From positions 1-37,655 of the forward strand of contig PTKE01000013.1 in NCBI GenBank assembly GCA_002937585.1: a stretch of 37,655 bases of DNA, in the 5' to 3' direction. The translations under genes and the position numbers were made by a program. This DNA is from Alphaproteobacteria bacterium MarineAlpha9_Bin6. GTDB lineage: Bacteria > Pseudomonadota > Alphaproteobacteria > UBA7887. The notes under the pieces were generated by a model. That model was not told where the DNA came from, did not search any database, and saw nothing but the letters and a program-made list of their open reading frames with translations. Positions 33,934-37,655 of this stretch are shown here, one piece after another (within the stretch, counting starts at the first letter, position 1; each line of letters starts with the position of its first letter).

Positions 33934-35817
33934 TCAGATGGTTTGTTCGGTATAGAGCCGTTCTACATCTTCACACCAAGGCCCAACATTCCACCGGCCA
34001 TAGGCCCCCATGTCTCTCAGAGGGTCATCTCCCCAATAAACCGGCACGTGCACGACCGATAACCCTTTGTGATTATGTGCTTCCTCAAGAGCAGCTTCCA
34101 AAGCCTGAAAGGTAAAGCCTCCAAAGAATCCTCTGACGCCCGTAAACGCATTAGCCATTGCAACATAATCTATCTGGGTGCCGTCGTTCGTTGCGAAGTC
34201 TTTGTTGTACTGATCAGTCTGTAAGGATGAGATTGCGGCCATGCGCCGATTATCGAAGATAATGATCATTGCCTTTACCCCATGAACCACGGCGTCCACC
34301 AAGATTTGGGGATTCATCATAAAAGACCCATCGCCGGTAAACGCGACCATATACCGCGGCTCATCGGCGATCGCATTGGAAAGTAGTGAACTCACAGCAA
34401 AACCCATGTAGGAGGAGCCGCTCTCCGTGATTGATTGATCTGGATGATCTACCTCGATAATTTGAAATCCGTTTGCCTGAACATCGCCCGCATCGAAAAT
34501 CCGAATTCCATTTATTTTTTTTGTAAAACGGTCCGCAGTTTTTATTGCGGATGGTTGGGTGAGCACGTGTTGCTTCCACGCAACATCATAAAGCATGTGT
34601 TCGCTGCACCTTACAGATTTGAGTTCTTGCCACATGGACTTACGTTTACAACAAGATGAAACCCAACCTTCTGCCTGTTGCTCAATTTCTTCAGGTCGGC
34701 GATGATTTTTGAAAACCTCTAGTAGTCGAACAATTATTACGCCGATGTCACCGCATAACATAACGGTGTTGTTGTAATGAGCAGCACTTTCAATGTCGCC
34801 GTTAATATTAATAACGGCTTTGGCATTTAGGTATCCGGTGCCCGAACAGTCAGATTGGCACACTGCTCGTGCTCCCATGACAATGACTAGTTCTGCGTTC
34901 TCCATCGCATAGTTTCCACTGATCGTTCCCTTGCTTCCGCCAACGTGCATGTTCAATGGATGTCTGTCTGGAAGTACACCCACAGAACCTGGCGAAAGTG
35001 CCACTGGAGCATTGATAGACTCTGCGAAAGATTTAAGGAGATCGGGTTGGTGTCGTGTCCCTCCACCGGCTTTGATCACGACCTTGCCATGTTTCTTGAG
35101 CAGAGCAATTGCATCGATAAAGCAGTTGTCGTCGGCGGGTGCAACAACTTGCTTTGGAAGCCGCTTTGGTAGGGAGTCCAACCTGAATTCTTTAATGACC
35201 TTGGGTTGAGTATTGATCGGAAGGCACAGAAAAAAAGGTGATGCAAAATTGGATCTATACACGGCGTTATTTCCGTGCCGCATTGCATCACGAAGAGCTT
35301 CGGGTGTGTGAAGCGTATACGAATTACCCATGATCTCGGTTAATCTTCCAAATTGGTTTTGTCTTTGGCCGGGGATTTGCTGCATGTTAATGCCTTCCCC
35401 ATGCGTTGTTTCATCGCCAAAAATGTAATAGACGCCAATACCATTAGATGCCGCCGCAAGTGAACCGGCAAAGGCCTGAAGGGCTCCGGGACCAATAGAG
35501 GTTACTACCGCAGGTATTTCGCCATAAATCCAAGAAAGAGCGGTTGCTGCATGGGCCATCGCCACCTCGTTTCGGCACTGAAATATTTCGACTGCACCCT
35601 CTTCTTTATATATGCGAAGAATATTTCCAATATCTGTGCTCCCATGTCCAAAAATTACTAAAAATTTTCGCACATCTTGTCGAAGAAGACCGAGAACGAC
35701 CCCTTCCGAAAGGGTCAGGTCAACCTTTCCCGCGATGGTTTTTGCGCTCAGCGCATTTTCGAAACTTCCTGCTTTAGAAATTTCTTGCGCCCGTGCCCGT
35801 GTATCTTGGATATTCAT
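33934..35817 (-). CDS. IolD-like ThDP-dependent enzyme (trihydroxycyclohexane-1,2-dione hydrolase-related)
   Basis: The 627-aa ThDP enzyme is longer than acetolactate synthases and matches IolD-type length. IolD-like blocks are YKEEGAVEIFQCRNEVAMAHAATAL (Glu84 as the ThDP Glu), VVTSIGPGALQAFAGSLAAASNGIGVYYIFGDET and INMQQIPGQ. The cofactor motif is GDGSFMMNPQILVDAV to FDNRRMAAI. IolD hydrolyses the ring of a myo-inositol breakdown intermediate, but no other iol gene is in the window, so a related cyclic-dione hydrolase or a different 2-oxoacid reaction is equally possible. The start follows GGAAG. It precedes the LLM monooxygenase gene and may act with it. Confidence 0.85.
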   Translation of the reverse strand: MNIQDTRARAQEISKAGSFENALSAKTIAGKVDLTLSEGVVLGLLRQDVRKFLVIFGHGSTDIGNILRIYKEEGAVEIFQCRNEVAMAHAATALSWIYGEIPAVVTSIGPGALQAFAGSLAAASNGIGVYYIFGDETTHGEGINMQQIPGQRQNQFGRLTEIMGNSYTLHTPEALRDAMRHGNNAVYRSNFASPFFLCLPINTQPKVIKEFRLDSLPKRLPKQVVAPADDNCFIDAIALLKKHGKVVIKAGGGTRHQPDLLKSFAESINAPVALSPGSVGVLPDRHPLNMHVGGSKGTISGNYAMENAELVIVMGARAVCQSDCSGTGYLNAKAVININGDIESAAHYNNTVMLCGDIGVIIVRLLEVFKNHRRPEEIEQQAEGWVSSCCKRKSMWQELKSVRCSEHMLYDVAWKQHVLTQPSAIKTADRFTKKINGIRIFDAGDVQANGFQIIEVDHPDQSITESGSSYMGFAVSSLLSNAIADEPRYMVAFTGDGSFMMNPQILVDAVVHGVKAMIIIFDNRRMAAISSLQTDQYNKDFATNDGTQIDYVAMANAFTGVRGFFGGFTFQALEAALEEAHNHKGLSVVHVPVYWGDDPLRDMGAYGRWNVGPWCEDVERLYTEQTI

Positions 35818-36127
35818 TGCTTGGCTTCCACTCGTTACGTCACATTCCCGATCGGGAGTAAAAAATAAGCATGTAGCTAAAATGTGCTACTCCAAACATA
35901 AAGACTTGGGTGTGTGCCTGTTTAAGTTAGCTTTGCTCCTGCTGCTCCTTTTAGTTCACAAGCTGGGCCAAGCAGGTTATTGGGTCGGCTCTTTCCTTGC
36001 AGTATAATGCTCGAACCTTCGTGTTTAATGGAGCTGATATAGAAATCCTTCACCAAGAGTGCCGCTACTTGAGTAAAGTTATTTTCTAATAGAAGTGCGA
36101 ATTTACAACCAGCTACTGACGTCTTTC
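35818..36127. other. Non-coding gap upstream of the IolD-like gene
   Basis: No credible gene. It contains the palindrome at 35846-35857 and a GTAGC / GCTAC hairpin (35873-35890) with an 8-base loop, both on the promoter side of the IolD-like gene. Short reading frames here lack RBS or family character. Confidence 0.4.
35846..35857. promoter_or_regulatory. 12-bp perfect palindrome upstream of the IolD-like gene
   Basis: TCCCGATCGGGA lies 28 bp before the start codon at 35817, a common operator position. No binding protein can be named from the sequence. Confidence 0.4.
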
Positions 36128-36715
36128 TCACCATTCGGCAGCAATTTGTTGCCCTTTGGAGATTTGTTCCGCTGTCATCTTTAGACTGAACATCTCTACG
36201 GATCTAGCTGCCTCGGGGTGTCTCATCTTCTTCGCCAAAGACATCGACATAAAAGCAATACGGTTATTCGGAGGTATTCTCTCACCTTTGGCATACATCT
36301 GACTCAGAGTGTACTGAGATTTAACAACACCTTGCTCGGCAGCTCGAAGATATCATGTGAGTGCTGAGGTTGTACTCAGTGGTGCTCCGAGTCCAGAGTG
36401 GTACATCAAGCCAAGATTATATTGGACGATTGCATAACCTTGCTTGGCAACAAGAAGATATCACTTGACCGCTTCCGTATTATTTTGAGATGTGCCGAGG
36501 CCACCGGCATACATTGCTCCAAGGTTGTACTGTGCTTTTGCATGTCCCATTTCAGCCATTGAATTCCACTCGCTGAATGCAGTGGCATAGTCCCCTCGCT
36601 TTATTGCTTGTACACCATCATCGAAATCTGCCGCAGAGAGCCGGCCAGACAGTGACAACAAGACTACAAAAAGAAGTGCAATTAGATAGGGCATGAAAAA
36701 AGCCAGGCTCAGCAT
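36128..36715 (-). pseudogene. Sel1-repeat protein gene interrupted by two in-frame TGA codons
   Basis: From ATG 36715 (or 36694) the frame encodes a signal peptide (LLSLSGRLSA) and Sel1-like repeats: GDYATAFSEWNSMAEMGHAKAQYNLGAMYAGGLG, then QGYAIVQYNLGLMYHSGLG, then QGVVKSQYTLSQMYAKGE. The end, MTAEQISKGQQIAAEW, is a normal Sel1 C-terminus. TGA interrupts at 36463-36461 and at 36355-36353, exactly 36 codons (one repeat) apart. In both cases TGA stands where AxKWY has Trp, so the contexts read AVK-stop-YLLVAKQG and ALT-stop-YLRAAEQG. Everything else is intact. The natural stop is TGA at 36130-36128. TGA ends other genes in the window, so as it stands the product would be about 84 aa. Confidence 0.8.
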
Positions 36716-37043
36716 GTCTTTGGGGCAATGTATTGTGAACTAGAAAACGTAACTAGTGAGAATTTTGCAGGGCTGTTTCAAAATTTCTAGGTGGTGGGGT
36801 GAATTAGCAAAGAAAAATCGAAATAGAAGCAACTTAGTGCCGAACGGATCATTTTTTCTGCTTATTAGAATTCGTGCAAAAGCATTTTAAAGCATTTTGT
36901 GTAAGTAAGTTACGCTGCATTATCTGGTTTTTGCCCTTTAGAAATCAAACGAATGGTCGTGAATTTGCTTCTAAGGTGATCTCAAATACCTTCAGTAATG
37001 TTAGGCTTTCTTAGGTTAAAAGTATTGTGTGAGAGTAAAAATA
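36716..37043. other. AT-rich gap between the Sel1 and pentapeptide-repeat genes
   Basis: No gene is seen. It separates two divergently transcribed repeat-protein genes and includes a perfect tandem 10-bp repeat at 36879-36898. Promoters for both genes would lie here, but none could be assigned confidently. Confidence 0.4.
36879..36898 (+). repeat. Tandem 10-bp repeat
   Basis: AAAGCATTTT is repeated twice without spacing in the AT-rich gap. It may be a slippage product; no function is evident. Confidence 0.7.
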
Positions 37044-37655
37044 ATGAAGATCATCCTGAATATCATGTGCCTCTTGTTTTTAATAAACACATTTTTCACA
37101 GACGCGGTGGCGGTTGCGGAGGATCTCGTCGAAACTAACCTCAATCGGCTTAAGGCAATTAATGCGTGTGTGCGTTGTTATATGGGAGGAGTGAACTTGC
37201 AAGGTGCTATTTTGCATAGGACAAATTTAAAACAAGTCAAGTTGATTGGGGCGGATTTGCGTTGGGCGTACTTTAGTGGAGTCAACTTAGGCCGTGCTAA
37301 CCTGAGTAGTGCCAACTTACGTGACGCATGGTTGAGTGAGACTAACTTACATGGCGTTAATTTAAAAAAGGCGTATCTGTCTGAAGGAAATTTGAGTTGA
37401 GCTAATTTGAATGGGGCTGATTTGACTCGAACGAACCTGAGCGGAGCTAACTTGCAGAGCGCTTACCTACATCAAACTGACCTTACGGACGCTGATTTGA
37501 GCAATGCTATATTGAGTTATGCCCTCATGCATGATGCCAGCCTGAGTCGAACCAATTCAATGTAGGAGAACTTACGTAAGGCCGATTTGAGAGGGAGTAA
37601 CTTGACTGAGGTCGATCTATCGACGGCTGACGTATCTCGTGCAAAAATTGACGAT
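37044..37655 (+). pseudogene. Pentapeptide-repeat protein gene with in-frame TGA and TAG, continuing past the window
   Basis: The ATG at 37044 follows GAGAG; a GTG at 37029 is also in frame. A signal peptide (LLFLINTFFTDAVAVA) is followed by CVRCYMGGVNL, a Cys pair common at the start of exported pentapeptide-repeat proteins, and then A(D/N)LXX repeats in unbroken phase. TGA at 37398-37400 and TAG at 37563-37565 interrupt the frame, each at a non-core repeat position (S-stop-ANL and M-stop-ENL). The repeat register continues perfectly after both and reaches the window edge. The first open part alone is 119 aa. Disruption by point mutation is the simplest reading; a truncated but folded first segment is conceivable. 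Confidence 0.8.

Noticed and set aside
35922-36134. 70-codon minus-strand frame after the Sel1 gene
   Set aside because: It starts inside the Sel1 stop region without an RBS and has no recognisable composition or family.
36128-37655. Alternative genetic code with TGA read as Trp
   Set aside because: TGA cleanly ends intact genes in this window (for example iorA and the NosR-like genes, with ATGA overlaps) and Trp is otherwise TGG. A pentapeptide TAG and an SDR TGA at a non-Trp site also argue for ordinary decay.

Overview
The window reads as a chromosomal segment of a Gram-negative proteobacterium. Exported proteins carry Sec and Tat signals, there is a three-part TRAP transporter, and two NosR-type membrane flavoproteins are present. 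The mix of TauD-type dioxygenases, a luciferase-like monooxygenase, an indolepyruvate:ferredoxin oxidoreductase pair, YfcG-type GST, RraA-like and Ldh2-type enzymes is typical of free-living heterotrophic, often marine, Alphaproteobacteria. That placement is an inference from gene content, because no rRNA or phylogenetic marker is present.

Region 1 (1-10523) is the most unusual part. On the minus strand lie a NosR-like flavoprotein/polyferredoxin and a translationally coupled exported rhodanese, which runs off the left edge. Divergently, on the plus strand, are a Tat-type amidohydrolase-family protein with a good sigma70-like promoter, then three tandem paralogues of a small secreted protein of unknown family, ended by a strong terminator. 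On the minus strand beyond them is a second operon: another NosR-like protein followed by an ApbE/NosX-like FMN transferase. No nosZ, nosD, nosF, nosY or nosL is visible. The parts fit an extracytoplasmic, FMN-dependent electron-transfer system serving something other than N2O reductase in this window.

Region 2 (10668-17613) holds NADP-type glutamate dehydrogenase (minus), then a plus-strand operon of aldehyde dehydrogenase, TRAP binding protein, a TRAP small permease with an unusual N-terminal TM2-like extension, and the TRAP large permease. It probably imports and oxidises an organic substrate.

Region 3 (17683-35817) is a run of catabolic and detoxification genes: two TauD/TfdA dioxygenases, a VOC protein, a YfcG-like GST, a coupled iorA-iorB pair, a 3-hydroxyacyl-CoA dehydrogenase-family enzyme, an RraA-like protein, a broken SDR gene, a single-domain rhodanese, a Crp/Fnr regulator, two ThDP-dependent enzymes (one IolD-like), a thioredoxin-fold protein, an Ldh2-type dehydrogenase and an LLM flavin monooxygenase. 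Gene orientation alternates often, so these are several small transcription units.

Region 4 (35818-37655) is gene-poor and holds two repeat-protein genes interrupted by in-frame stops: a Sel1-repeat gene with two TGA codons exactly one repeat apart, and a pentapeptide-repeat gene with a TGA and a TAG that continues off the right edge. TGA ends many intact genes in this window, so these are most simply decaying genes, although the Sel1 TGAs sit precisely where a Trp is expected. I saw no tRNA, rRNA, CRISPR array or insertion sequence.
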